Shown here one piece after another: positions 43,522 through 52,173 of a stretch of 64,000 bases of DNA. The notes under the pieces were generated by a model. That model made no database searches, was not told the origin of the DNA, and worked only from the letters and a program-made list of their open reading frames with translations. The stretch's first letter is position 1, and every line of letters begins with the position of its first letter. The DNA comes from Xenorhabdus griffiniae (GTDB lineage Bacteria; Pseudomonadota; Gammaproteobacteria; Enterobacterales; Enterobacteriaceae). The position numbers and the translations under genes are program-made. Where the stretch lies: assembly GCF_037265215.1 (NCBI RefSeq), contig NZ_CP147737.1, forward strand, positions 4,703,871 to 4,767,870. Direction: 5' to 3'.

Positions 43522-46500
43522 TTAATCCTCATCGTACAGGCTGGAACGCTGCCGAACACCGCGTTTTTGCATGATTTTTTCTATTTCAGTTCTAACCACC
43601 GCGCCAATTGACCGCGTGTCCTTCATATCAACCCCATGGAAATGCAGGTTAATCGTGTATCGGTCATTCTGCTGTGCGTGATCCCCGCTACCGACACGGG
43701 CAGGTGTAATAGGAACTGGGACGCCATCTAATGCAGGTTGCCATGGTTGTAATTTTTCCGTCAGGCGACTGAGCAGTGACGATTGTTGTACACGGGGTTC
43801 CTGGTATGTGCCCTCAATCGGGATTACTGGCGGGCGGTTTTTGAAAACGATATCACCCAGCTTATTGGGATCAGCCTGTGTTGCCGCATTGCTGGCGGCG
43901 GCCAGTACCCCGTTTTTGCCTTTTTCGTCCTTTTTGTCACTGGGGCCGTAAACCAACTTACCAAAAGCAGGCTCAATAGGGACATCCGCTTTCGGTTTAT
44001 TTTCTTCGGCTTTTTTACCCGCTTGTGCAACAGCATTATTCGGTGGTGTGGGTGTCCACTCTTGCTGCACCATCTTCTTGGCGTTGTCATCCCAGACCCA
44101 TTTTACGGATTTCTGGACTTCGGGCAGGTTAACCGGCCCCATCACGTTGGCTGCTTCGGCGGCGGCTTTGGTTGCGTCCGGGATCATCCCCAGTTTTTCC
44201 AACAACCAACCCACGCCCTTGGCGACGACTGCGATCACATCCACAACACCGGCAATGGCCTTGCCAACCAATCGGCCGAAGGTTTGGCCGGCTTCGGTGG
44301 CGGCTTTCAATCCTTCTGAGGACGCGTTTACCGGCTCGAACAACGATTTAAACCAGTCCCAGACTTTTTTGATGGCATTGCCGATAGCATTAAAAATCGG
44401 CGCGAACGGCGCAAACGCTGCTGCGAGCGTGTCACGTACCGGGGCGATGGCTTTCATCAACCCGCTGAAAAAACCGGCAAACCAGGCTTTGATGGGTTCC
44501 CAGTATTTCCAGATAAGCAAAGCGGCGGCGACAATGGCGATGACCAGTATCCCTATTGGGCTGAGTAACAGTGAAAAACCGCCCATCATCGCGGTAAAGC
44601 CAACACGTACCACATTGATGAGCATCCCAAAGCCGCCCGTGGCCAGTCCCTTTAACCCATTACCTAACATGACCAATGCCGTCATCGGTTGCGTGAAAAC
44701 CAGCAATAAACCCCGTCCGGCGGCCATTCCCCCCTTTTTTAATGCATCCCAGCCACCGGAGGCCAATCCCTTCATCCGGTTGCCGAAATTGAGAATGGCT
44801 GTGCCTGCTCCGCGAAAAATCGGCTTCCAACCGTTCACACTCCGGCTGATCCCCCCCAGTGAGGGCAGTAATCCCTGTAACCGGCTGGATAACCTGCCCA
44901 GCGATGGAAATAGTGCAGCCAGTCCGCCACCCCGGGTCAGCATAAACAGACTGAGCCGGAAGGCCGCAAACGGGACAAGTACGGCGGCGGCGGCCAGAGC
45001 CAGCGCGCCCAGTGCCGTGACCATAATCCCGATGGCCGCTGCGCCCAGTGCCAGTCCCTTCGTCAGATCGGGGTGGGCTTTGGTCCATGCAGTGACGCGA
45101 CGTACACAGGCCGTGATCCGTTGGGTAATATCACGCAACACGGGATCGACCCGTTCTTTGACTTCTATTCTCAACCCTTCCCACGCGGAGGTTAAGTTTT
45201 TCAGGTCACCATCCCAGCTATCGGCGTTGACATCCGCAATTTTTTTCGAACGCCCTCCGCTGTTGTCACCGTCGGTTTTTTTCTGGGTATATTTCCCATC
45301 CAGCATGCCATCCAACAGGCCGGACATGGCAATCATGGCTTCTTCACCGAAGATGTCTTTTCTCAGCCTGAGCTGGCTGACATCATTAAACTGCCGCAAT
45401 TTTTCGGCCATTTCTTTAAGAATGACATCGGTATCGCGTAGTTTTCCATTGGCGTGTGTGACCTTGACCCCTAACGCGGCCATCGCATCCACGGCTGCCC
45501 CCGTTGGCGCAATCACCCGGGATATCCCGCCCTTAAAGGCGGTACCCGCCGCACTGCCTTCTATCCCGTTATCCGCCATGACACCCAGCATGGCGGCGGT
45601 GCTTTCCAGACTGATCCCCAGTTGGGAAGACAGCGGACCGGCTTCTTTCATCGCCTCGCTGAGGGCTTGCAGGTTCGTGGTGGCACCCGTGAAGGTGGCC
45701 GTTAAGACATCAGACAAGCGGCCCATCTGGTCGGGAGCCAGTTTGAACTGTGACAGAATTTTAGCCCCGATATCCGCGGCTTCACCCAGATCCACTTCAC
45801 CGGCCAGCGCCATATTCAGGATATCCGGCAAGGCGGCCTTGATCGCCTCCGGGGTCAAACCGGCTGTAGCCAGAAACTTTTGCCCCATTGCGGCATCGGT
45901 GGCGGTGTAGGCGGTTTCTGAACCGAGCTGCTTCGCCTGATCGCGTAACATCCGGAAACGGGGATCGCTTTTCTCCAGATTGGTGAGTGCCCGCACGTTA
46001 GCCATCCGAGCGTCAAAATCCCTGCCCGGGGCAATAAAGCGATTCATGCCATACAGGGAACCCGCCCCGGCTGCCACCGCCGCTGCACCGCCTGCCGCCA
46101 GTTTGTTACGGGTTTCTTTGGCGGCCGAATAGCGAGCTTGTGCCTGTGTGACGGCCGTCAGCCGGCGTTGTTGTTCGGCCAGTTGGCGGTTATAGGCTTC
46201 GGTGCGTTGGGTTGCCTGATCAGTGACACTGGTGCTGCGGTTGACAAAAATACCATGCCGGTACAGACGTTCACCTAATGTGCGTAACGCTTGCTGTTCA
46301 TTTCTCAGTGTACGGCCATAACGATCCCGTTCCTGTCGGGCAGCCAGTAATATCCGGCGCTGTTCTTCCGTCTGTTCCCTGAACCGCGGGAATTCGGCTG
46401 CCAGCGCCTTCACTTTGGCTTTGGCTTCTTCGTAGCTCTCACTGGTCTTTCTAACGGAGTCGGTCAGTCGTTCAAAGGTTCGCGCCTGACTTTGCAGATT

Positions 46501-46632
46501 ACGGGCACTGTTCTGGGTATTGCGGATTTGGGAAGACAGCCCCGCTGCTGCCCGGTTGGCAGCGTTCAGGGGGCCGGAGAGTCGGTTAGCGGCGTTCAGT
46601 GAAACCCGGATATTTAAATTGCGGTCGGTCAT
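43522..46632 (-). CDS. T: Tail tape-measure protein T
   Basis: 1036 residues (P2 T 815). N-terminal coiled coils (DRNLNIRVSLNAANRLSGPL, ARTFERLTDSVRKTSESYEE), a TP901-type tape-measure core (MANVRALTNLEKSDPRFRML, GSETAYTATDAAMGQKFLAT), and membrane-like helices near residues 530-560 and 690-730. Sets tail length and is ejected with DNA. The extra length would predict a longer tail than P2 if the insert lies in the measuring region. Start overlaps the E' stop (ATGA). Confidence 0.95.
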   Translation of the reverse strand: MTDRNLNIRVSLNAANRLSGPLNAANRAAAGLSSQIRNTQNSARNLQSQARTFERLTDSVRKTSESYEEAKAKVKALAAEFPRFREQTEEQRRILLAARQERDRYGRTLRNEQQALRTLGERLYRHGIFVNRSTSVTDQATQRTEAYNRQLAEQQRRLTAVTQAQARYSAAKETRNKLAAGGAAAVAAGAGSLYGMNRFIAPGRDFDARMANVRALTNLEKSDPRFRMLRDQAKQLGSETAYTATDAAMGQKFLATAGLTPEAIKAALPDILNMALAGEVDLGEAADIGAKILSQFKLAPDQMGRLSDVLTATFTGATTNLQALSEAMKEAGPLSSQLGISLESTAAMLGVMADNGIEGSAAGTAFKGGISRVIAPTGAAVDAMAALGVKVTHANGKLRDTDVILKEMAEKLRQFNDVSQLRLRKDIFGEEAMIAMSGLLDGMLDGKYTQKKTDGDNSGGRSKKIADVNADSWDGDLKNLTSAWEGLRIEVKERVDPVLRDITQRITACVRRVTAWTKAHPDLTKGLALGAAAIGIMVTALGALALAAAAVLVPFAAFRLSLFMLTRGGGLAALFPSLGRLSSRLQGLLPSLGGISRSVNGWKPIFRGAGTAILNFGNRMKGLASGGWDALKKGGMAAGRGLLLVFTQPMTALVMLGNGLKGLATGGFGMLINVVRVGFTAMMGGFSLLLSPIGILVIAIVAAALLIWKYWEPIKAWFAGFFSGLMKAIAPVRDTLAAAFAPFAPIFNAIGNAIKKVWDWFKSLFEPVNASSEGLKAATEAGQTFGRLVGKAIAGVVDVIAVVAKGVGWLLEKLGMIPDATKAAAEAANVMGPVNLPEVQKSVKWVWDDNAKKMVQQEWTPTPPNNAVAQAGKKAEENKPKADVPIEPAFGKLVYGPSDKKDEKGKNGVLAAASNAATQADPNKLGDIVFKNRPPVIPIEGTYQEPRVQQSSLLSRLTEKLQPWQPALDGVPVPITPARVGSGDHAQQNDRYTINLHFHGVDMKDTRSIGAVVRTEIEKIMQKRGVRQRSSLYDED

Positions 46633-47083
46633 GATTCATTTCCGTTTCGGGTCGCCGCGCGTTCGTGCCATTTCAGCAGTTCACTGACCGTCATTGCGTA
46701 GCACTCTGACGGCGACCAGTGAAATACAGTAGCAATATCTGCAATGATTTCGTCAGTATCGACAGTGGGGCAGGGAATTAGCTGTCGGCCTGTTCGTTCG
46801 TCTTGCTCTCGGGTGAGGTGGGCGCTAAAAAATCCGCCACCCCGCCGGCCAGTAGGGCAAAATCCTGAACGTTCATCGTACTGACATCCACTTCACTGAG
46901 GCGCGGATGGGTCACGCGGGGCAGCAGCGTGATGAGAGAGTTCACATCGCTGGTCATGACGTCATACAGCTTTAACCCGCGCAGTGCACCGACCTGTTTC
47001 ATGGTATCCGTGATGGTGATCTCAGTAATTTCCTGTCCGTTCGCCAGTTTCATAGGCTGGCTGAGTGTGATGGTGTGTGCCAT
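46629..47083 (-). CDS. Tail assembly chaperone fusion E+E' made by -1 frameshift
   Basis: Reading E to the heptamer at 46826-46832 and slipping back one base continues open to the TGA at 46629, giving about 151 residues (P2 E+E' 142). The E' part holds TDEIIADIATVFHWSPSECY and MTVSELLKWHERA, the recognised GpE domain. As with lambda G/GT, both products are needed to load the tape measure. The stop overlaps the T start. Confidence 0.85.
46778..47083 (-). CDS. E: Tail assembly protein E
   Basis: 101 residues (P2 E 91). ITLSQPMKLANGQEITEITI, VGALRGLKLYDVMTSDVNSL and NVQDFALLAGGVADFLAP are typical of the family. It ends at the TAA at 46778; a fraction of ribosomes should shift to E'. Confidence 0.93.
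   Translation of the reverse strand: MAHTITLSQPMKLANGQEITEITITDTMKQVGALRGLKLYDVMTSDVNSLITLLPRVTHPRLSEVDVSTMNVQDFALLAGGVADFLAPTSPESKTNEQADS
46826..46832 (-). promoter_or_regulatory. Slippery heptamer T TTT TTA for -1 frameshifting
   Basis: On the minus strand T TTT TTA in the register X XXY YYZ within GAT TTT TTA GCG of gene E, 16 codons before its stop. The -1 frame leads into the GpE' domain. P2 uses T TTT TTG at the equivalent place. Confidence 0.85.
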
Positions 47084-47106
47084 AGCGTAATAACTCCTGA
47101 TAATGA

Positions 47107-47619
47107 TTAATGACCAATATTGGCCCGGTGTTTTTCAAGCAGATCCTGACCGTTCACCCGCCAGACCAGATTGAGCATATCGACTTCATGCAGTTCGTCA
47201 TTGTTCAGCGTGATCTTGCAGTAGGTATTTTTCAGCGTGTACTTATGCTGGGTATTTTCCCCGGCTTTGGCGCTGCCCCAGTCCACTTCGGTAAAGCGTC
47301 CGCGCGTTTGGATCTCACAGGCGACCGTTTCGCCGGTGGCATCGTCGTAGTACGACCCGGCAAAACGCAGTTGCAGGCTGTCAATCCGGCCGCCCCACGT
47401 TTTGAGCAGGCTGGCTTCCAGCCCGCCCATGGTGACTTCCATATCCAGTGCGCCGCTATCCATGCCCATCAGAACGGCCACGGAGCCGGGCATTCCGGCA
47501 CCCTGATAATCTTCGGTCTTGAGGGTTAACTTGGGCGTCGTCACTTCCTCAACCTGTCCCAGATATGTCTGACCATCAATAAAGACATCAAACATAAAGA
47601 GTTTTTTCGGCATCCCCAT
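47107..47619 (-). CDS. FII: Tail tube protein FII
   Basis: 170 residues (P2 FII 172), major inner tube subunit. MPKKLFMFDVFIDGQTYLGQ, MGMDSGALDMEVTMGGLEAS and EDYQGAGMPGSVAVLMGMDS are hallmark blocks. Follows FI after 12 bp. Confidence 0.95.
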   Translation of the reverse strand: MGMPKKLFMFDVFIDGQTYLGQVEEVTTPKLTLKTEDYQGAGMPGSVAVLMGMDSGALDMEVTMGGLEASLLKTWGGRIDSLQLRFAGSYYDDATGETVACEIQTRGRFTEVDWGSAKAGENTQHKYTLKNTYCKITLNNDELHEVDMLNLVWRVNGQDLLEKHRANIGH

Positions 47620-47631
47620 GCGAATTTCCCC

Positions 47632-48807
47632 TTAACCTAACTGATTAAAAACAGCAAAATATTCATCGGTAAACGTCTGCACCAGTTGCAGGTTTTCCAG
47701 CGGCGGAACCGGCGTGTATTTGTAGTGGATCGTTGCTGTCCCATCGCGCAGCATTTCTTTCGGGTTGTCGGTCGGATCAAACCAGCATTCAAACCCCAGC
47801 AACCGCCCCTCAGTGACCAGTTGTGCGCCTTTGCGGTTAATCCCGTCTACCACGTCTTTTACCAGTGACGGTAACAGCGGTTTATCGATATAGGCGAAAT
47901 GCGCTTCGGCGATCATGTCGGCCAGTATCTGTGCGGTGCGGGTGTACACTTCGAAGAAGTAGGTCTGGGCATCACAGGTGCGGTTGCCCCAGAACCGGAA
48001 GCCATCCCGTTTAATCAACGTGGTGACCCCTTTACTGTTCAGGTCGTCCGCGTCAGTATCCGTGCCCTGTAATGTCCAGTAGATATCGGCGGAAATCCCC
48101 AGTACCCCGTTAATCGGCACGTTAGACAGCGATTTATGCCAGCCCTGCTCGGCATCAATGCGGGCACGTAAACCCAGTGCAAACGCGGTCGCCGGTACGG
48201 TTTCATTCTTCCCGGACTGGCTGTTATAGGTGATGAAATCCGGGTAAATCATCATGATTTCACGTTGACTGAAATTTTTGCGGTATGCTTTCACCTCAGC
48301 CAGCGTCTTGCAGTTATGGGCGCTGATATAAGCGAATGCCCGCAGTTTTTCGGCAAAAATCGCCAGTTGCAGGGCAACAGGTTGCGTGTCCAGTTGGGGA
48401 ACAGCCAGTAAACGCGGGTGTTCGCCGGTGTTGATTTCCGCCGCCAACAGCGCATATAGCCCGGTGTAGCGTCCCTCTGCACTTAAGCCGCCGATGACCA
48501 ACTGATCTTGTGTTTTCTTCTCACCATTCCCTTTCTGGTTGGCGGCATCAGCAACGCGGATCACAATCACTTTCGGGCTGCACTGGTCAGAAATGGCTTT
48601 CAGTGTGGTGTATAACGTGCCGGTTTTACCGGCCTTGCCGATGACACTGTTGATACGGGTGACCAAGACCGGCATATCCAGCGGGAATGTCTCGGCGTCG
48701 GCATCATCCGCCGTACAAATGACCGCGATCACGGCGGTATTAATATCGCGTATCAGCGTGCTGAGTTCGGTGGTTTCCCTGACCGATACGCCATGATGAA
48801 ATGACAT
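47632..48807 (-). CDS. FI: Contractile tail sheath protein FI
   Basis: 391 residues (P2 FI 396). HGVSVRETTELSTLIRDINT, LPLDMPVLVTRI-like segment, AVPQLDTQPVALQLAIFAEK, DGFRFWGNRTCD and YIDKPLLPSLVKDVVDGINR are conserved sheath features. First gene of the minus-strand F block; its control region holds an Ogr site at 48882-48899. Confidence 0.96.
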   Translation of the reverse strand: MSFHHGVSVRETTELSTLIRDINTAVIAVICTADDADAETFPLDMPVLVTRINSVIGKAGKTGTLYTTLKAISDQCSPKVIVIRVADAANQKGNGEKKTQDQLVIGGLSAEGRYTGLYALLAAEINTGEHPRLLAVPQLDTQPVALQLAIFAEKLRAFAYISAHNCKTLAEVKAYRKNFSQREIMMIYPDFITYNSQSGKNETVPATAFALGLRARIDAEQGWHKSLSNVPINGVLGISADIYWTLQGTDTDADDLNSKGVTTLIKRDGFRFWGNRTCDAQTYFFEVYTRTAQILADMIAEAHFAYIDKPLLPSLVKDVVDGINRKGAQLVTEGRLLGFECWFDPTDNPKEMLRDGTATIHYKYTPVPPLENLQLVQTFTDEYFAVFNQLG

Positions 48808-48881
48808 AACCTTGTTGCCTCATCAGATTGTCGATAACGCTATGTTGCGGTCTTTTGAGTGGCAAATCACGCGGGGCCGCT

Positions 48882-48899
48882 TCTCGCGGAACGCTGACA
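48882..48899 (-). promoter_or_regulatory. Ogr-type activator site upstream of FI
   Basis: Minus strand TGTCAGCGTTCCGCGAGA, one base off TGT-N12-ACA and 16 of 18 identical to the O/P site at 31136-31153. It lies 75 bp from the FI start in the divergent FI-D gap, so it may drive FI, D or both. Confidence 0.68.
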
Positions 48900-48968
48900 T
48901 CGGACAGGCATTGTTCGCGCGCCCGCGCGGGGCAATCATGAGATAACTTCGCAACGGACGAGACCCCC

Positions 48969-50078
48969 ATGAACCCGATTGATATTCTGACCAGCACGGA
49001 TTACGTAAAACAACCGGCTTTTGACCTGCGCATTGGCGGACGGAAAATGACTGCCCTGAATGATCGCCTGCTGTCCCTGTCCCTGACCGATAACCGGGGC
49101 TTTGAGGCCGACACACTGGAACTGGCGATCGATGATGCGGACGGCAAAATTGAGCTACCACCGCGTGGGGCAGAAATTGCCGTCCGGCTGGGTTGGCAGG
49201 GAGAACCCTTGGTTGAAAAGGGATTATTTGTCGTGGATGAAATCAGCCACAGTGGGCCACCTGACAGGTTGGAGATCACCGCCCGCAGTGCGGATTTTCG
49301 GGAGGAGTTCAACATCAAACGGGAGTATAGCTGGCATGATGTCACCATTGGCGATGTAGTGAGTGCCATTGCCGGGCGCTATGACCTGCAACCGGGCGTG
49401 AGTCGTCAATTGATGGGCGTTGAAATTGATCATGCTGACCAGACCAACGAAAGCGATATCAGCTTCCTGTCCCGCATGGCCGAGATGGTAGGTGCGGTGG
49501 CGACGATCAAGAATGGCCGCCTGTTGTTTATCGTGCCGGGGCAGGGAATATCACAGAGTGGCAATCCGCTGCCGGTTATTACGATCCATCGTGACAGTGG
49601 CGACCGGCACAGCTTCCGGGTGGCTGACCGGGCGGCCTATACCGGGGTGAAAGCCTGCTGGCTGGATCTGAATTTTGGTAAACAACCCGCCACTACTCTG
49701 AAACGTAAGCGCCAGCAAAGCAAAGAAAAAAAAGCCCGGTCGAGCCGCCGTGAAGGGGAATATCTGGAAGGCGCAGACGGGAACGTCTACGTGATGCGTC
49801 AGACGTTCAAAACCGAGCAAGCTGCCCGGCGCGCGGCGGCGTCAAAGTGGTCACGCCTGCAACGTGGGGCGGCAGAGTTTGCCATCACACTGGCACGGGG
49901 CAGGGCAGAACTGTATCCCGATCTGACAGCGGCTGTGGTGGGGTTTAAGGCCACTATTGACAGCCACCAATGGACACTATCGCGGGTGGTTCATGTCATC
50001 AATGAAAATGGCTTTACCACTCAGCTAGAGCTGGAATTAAAAATTAAGGAGACGGACATGGCAGAAAGTGACCAATAA
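48969..50078 (+). CDS. D: Tail hub/late protein D
   Basis: 369 residues (P2 D 387), gp27-like central baseplate hub. Blocks NRGFEADTLELAIDDADGKI, EIAVRLGWQGEPLVEKGLFV, RDFREEFNIKREYSWHDVTI-like and DISFLSRMAEMVGAVATIKN are typical. In P2 it is last in the F operon; here it is divergent from FI. Confidence 0.95.
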   Translation: MNPIDILTSTDYVKQPAFDLRIGGRKMTALNDRLLSLSLTDNRGFEADTLELAIDDADGKIELPPRGAEIAVRLGWQGEPLVEKGLFVVDEISHSGPPDRLEITARSADFREEFNIKREYSWHDVTIGDVVSAIAGRYDLQPGVSRQLMGVEIDHADQTNESDISFLSRMAEMVGAVATIKNGRLLFIVPGQGISQSGNPLPVITIHRDSGDRHSFRVADRAAYTGVKACWLDLNFGKQPATTLKRKRQQSKEKKARSSRREGEYLEGADGNVYVMRQTFKTEQAARRAAASKWSRLQRGAAEFAITLARGRAELYPDLTAAVVGFKATIDSHQWTLSRVVHVINENGFTTQLELELKIKETDMAESDQ

Positions 50079-50136
50079 TCATAAACAATGCGGTATAATC
50101 GCGGCAGGCACACCCCCAATGATGGAGGGTTTTTTC

Positions 50137-50388
50137 ATGGCGTTTACCTGTCCCCAATGCGGCGCTGTGGCAAAGACGCGAACCAGCGAAATGATGAGTG
50201 AAGAAACACGGCGCAGTTATCACCAATGCCAGAATATACTGTGTGGCTGCACGTTTACCACGATCACCAGCATTGAGCGGTATTTGACACTCCCGACACC
50301 CCAGCAACTTCCGACTGATTTTACCGTCCCGAAACTGGCGTTCCCGGCCAGCCATTACGGTGATGAACAAATTGGATTTGGATTCTGA
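50137..50388 (+). CDS. ogr: Late-gene activator Ogr
   Basis: 83 residues (P2 Ogr 72). Zinc-binding cysteines in FTCPQCGAVAKTRTSEMMSE and YHQCQNILCGCTFTTITSIE, the C-X2-C-X22-C-X4-C pattern of Ogr/Delta. Activates transcription from late promoters at TGT-N12-ACA sites through the RNA polymerase alpha subunit. Start ATG 50137 has GGAGGG upstream; a TATAAT at 50093-50098 suggests its own promoter. Confidence 0.93.
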   Translation: MAFTCPQCGAVAKTRTSEMMSEETRRSYHQCQNILCGCTFTTITSIERYLTLPTPQQLPTDFTVPKLAFPASHYGDEQIGFGF

Positions 50389-50395
50389 TTGAAAA

Positions 50396-50422
50396 AAGCC
50401 CCGAATCGGGGCTTACTTTTTT
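50396..50422 (+). terminator. Rho-independent terminator after ogr
   Basis: AAGCCCCG-AAT-CGGGGCTT stem-loop (50396-50414) followed by TTTTTT at 50417-50422. It also lies before the end of the convergent zinc-ribbon gene and may serve both. Confidence 0.88.
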
Positions 50423-50441
50423 AGACTGATTTCGCAGATAG

Positions 50442-51182
50442 TTACTCTTCGGTAATGAATTCTATAATCTCACCGGTCTTAATATCTACCTTGACAGCAA
50501 CATACTGCTTTACTCTCGCGCCATAAAGGTTCGTGCCGCTATATATTGTTTTAACTACGGCATAAGGATGATCCCCGCTCAGAACGCGCCGAGAGAGTGT
50601 TTCAATATGTTTATAGGATGATTCATCGTGCATACTTTCTTTGATGATTTTTTCCAATGGGCGATACGAGCCATTCCATATATCAAATTTAGATCTGTAT
50701 TCATCAAAGTTAATGTACTTTGACAGAGAGGCGGGATTTTGAGCGTAGTCTCTATAGCACCATCCCAGTACTTCACCTAGTTTTAACTCATCAGATTTTG
50801 TATAGGACATTTGACTAAGGCAACTGTAGAAGCCATCTGTTTCCTGCCCAACGATGTTTTTAAATGCAATATATTTTTCAACAATTTCCTTTCTGTCTTC
50901 CTTGTACTCATTTCGGTATTCTTTAAGTGTCATATCAGCATATTTGAATGGTTTGGGTGCTGGCGTTGATACTGTTTTGATGGTGGTTTCTTTTGTAGCT
51001 GATTTTTTCTCATCATCACCGCTGACAAAATAATATATGGCAACGCAAATCATGATAATAGCGCCTAAACCTAGGAAGGCATCTAAGTTTGATATGACGG
51101 GGTATTTCACTCCACAGTGAGGACATACCTTTGCGTTTTTTAAAACTTCTTCCTTGCATTCTCTGCACTTACCTAAAGTCAT
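50442..51182 (-). CDS. Zinc-ribbon membrane protein of unknown function (accessory gene)
   Basis: 246 residues. N-terminal zinc ribbon KCRECKEEVLKNAKVCPHCG (Cys 6, 9, 20, 23), one membrane helix LGLGAIIMICVAIYYFVSG at about 37-55, then a hydrophilic domain of about 190 residues with KEYRNEYKEDRKEIVEKYIA and LSRRVLSGDHPYAVVKTIYS. More AT-rich than the phage structural genes, transcribed opposite to ogr, and placed between ogr and attR where P2-like prophages carry acquired genes. Possibly lysogenic conversion or defence; function unknown. Confidence 0.7.
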   Translation of the reverse strand: MTLGKCRECKEEVLKNAKVCPHCGVKYPVISNLDAFLGLGAIIMICVAIYYFVSGDDEKKSATKETTIKTVSTPAPKPFKYADMTLKEYRNEYKEDRKEIVEKYIAFKNIVGQETDGFYSCLSQMSYTKSDELKLGEVLGWCYRDYAQNPASLSKYINFDEYRSKFDIWNGSYRPLEKIIKESMHDESSYKHIETLSRRVLSGDHPYAVVKTIYSGTNLYGARVKQYVAVKVDIKTGEIIEFITEE

Positions 51183-51320
51183 TTTAATAACTCCGTTATT
51201 TTCTTTGATAGTAGTTTTGATAAAAACTAATTGTATAGTTTCTTAATTGGCACAGTGAAGCCCCACTATGTAACAAAGTAAACAAAAGTAGTGTTGTCCA
51301 TTCCCAATATTGATATTGGC

Positions 51321-51342
51321 AATATAACAAATATGTTATATT
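51321..51342. promoter_or_regulatory. Operator-like palindrome before the toxin-antitoxin pair
   Basis: AATATAACA-AATA-TGTTATATT, perfect 9-bp arms, 33 bp before the toxin start. A second TTATAAC-like half follows at 51349-51355. Overlaps a likely promoter (TTGATA at 51310-51315). Probably bound by the XRE antitoxin for autoregulation. Confidence 0.6.
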
Positions 51343-51374
51343 CTCAATTATAACGAATAAGTTATGGAGTCGGT

Positions 51375-51725
51375 ATGTGGGAAGTTATAACGACGGAGTG
51401 CTTTGACGAATGGTTTCTGGCTCAAGATGATGAACTTAGGGAATCAATTTACGAAGCAATGGGTATACTGGAAAAGTTTGGCCCGAATCTTGGTAGACCT
51501 TATGTTGATACGTTATATGGTTCAGATTTCCCAAACATGAAGGAATTGCGTATTCAACACGCCGGTGATCCGATTAGAGCTTTTTTTGCTTTTGACCCTA
51601 AGCGGTGTGCAATCGTTTTATGTGCCGGCAACAAAACCGGGACAAATGAAAAGCGGTTCTACAAGGATATGATACGAAAAGCTGATTTCGAATATCGCCG
51701 TCACTTGGACAATCTGGAGAAATAA
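51375..51725 (+). CDS. RelE/HigB-like toxin (DUF891-type)
   Basis: 116 residues. MWEVITTECFDEWFLAQDDE, LGRPYVDTLYGSDFPNMKEL, IRAFFAFDPKRCAIVLCAGN and KTGTNEKRFYKDMIRKADFE are the standard blocks of the RelE superfamily group that precedes an XRE antitoxin. Expected to cleave mRNA at the ribosome. Stop and antitoxin start overlap by one base. Toxin-first order is typical of HigBA. Confidence 0.88.
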   Translation: MWEVITTECFDEWFLAQDDELRESIYEAMGILEKFGPNLGRPYVDTLYGSDFPNMKELRIQHAGDPIRAFFAFDPKRCAIVLCAGNKTGTNEKRFYKDMIRKADFEYRRHLDNLEK

Positions 51726-52027
51726 TGATGTCTACTTACAGAAAATTGTTAGCGCAAGAAAGCCCGGAAATGCAGGTGCGCGTTGAAAAGCGAGTTGAAC
51801 AAGCTAGCATTAAATTGGCTCTTAGCCAGTTACGTGATGAGTTAGATATGTCACAGGCAGAGCTTGCCGCCGCTATGGGTGTTCAACAGCCCTCTATTGC
51901 TCGAATGGAAAACACCGATCATGATCCGCGCCTTTCAACGCTCAAGCGCTATGTAGCGGCTTTGGGGGGAGAGTTAAGTATTGATGTGACACTTCCAACC
52001 GGTAAGCGCGTGGCATTTCATCTATGA
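51725..52027 (+). CDS. XRE-family antitoxin (HigA-like)
   Basis: 100 residues. Helical N-terminus (PEMQVRVEKRVEQASIKLAL), XRE helix-turn-helix LRDELDMSQAELAAAMGVQQ with PSIARMENTDHDPRLSTLKR, and C-terminal ALGGELSIDVTLP. Neutralises the upstream toxin and likely represses the operon through the palindrome at 51321. This pair helps keep the prophage, as cells losing it would be poisoned. Confidence 0.88.
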   Translation: MMSTYRKLLAQESPEMQVRVEKRVEQASIKLALSQLRDELDMSQAELAAAMGVQQPSIARMENTDHDPRLSTLKRYVAALGGELSIDVTLPTGKRVAFHL

Positions 52028-52063
52028 TTCAGAAGGTCAAAAAGGAATCGTGACGTGAATTAT

Positions 52064-52094
52064 AAAAGCCCCGCGCGGTATGCGAAGGGCTTTT
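52064..52094 (+). terminator. Terminator after the prophage toxin-antitoxin operon
   Basis: AAAAGCCC at 52064-52071 pairs with GGGCTTTT at 52087-52094 around a 15-nt GC-rich loop; the right arm supplies the T-run. 37 bp after the antitoxin stop. Confidence 0.7.
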
Positions 52095-52115
52095 CAGATG
52101 TCGATGTGGTCATGG

Positions 52116-52123
52116 TGTGGACA
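52116..52123 (+). promoter_or_regulatory. Integrase arm-type site near attR
   Basis: TGTGGACA followed by CTTTTT, the same octamer as at 17629-17636. 51 bp inside the attR core. Confidence 0.6.
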
Positions 52124-52173
52124 CTTTTTCTTATAAATCCATTTATTACAATGTGTTGCGTTTTAGAAACAAC

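Noticed and set aside
44048..45910. 620-residue plus-strand open frame
   Set aside because: Lies fully antisense to the tape-measure gene T, with Ser/Ala/Pro-rich low-complexity translation and no ribosome-binding site. A shadow of GC-rich coding.
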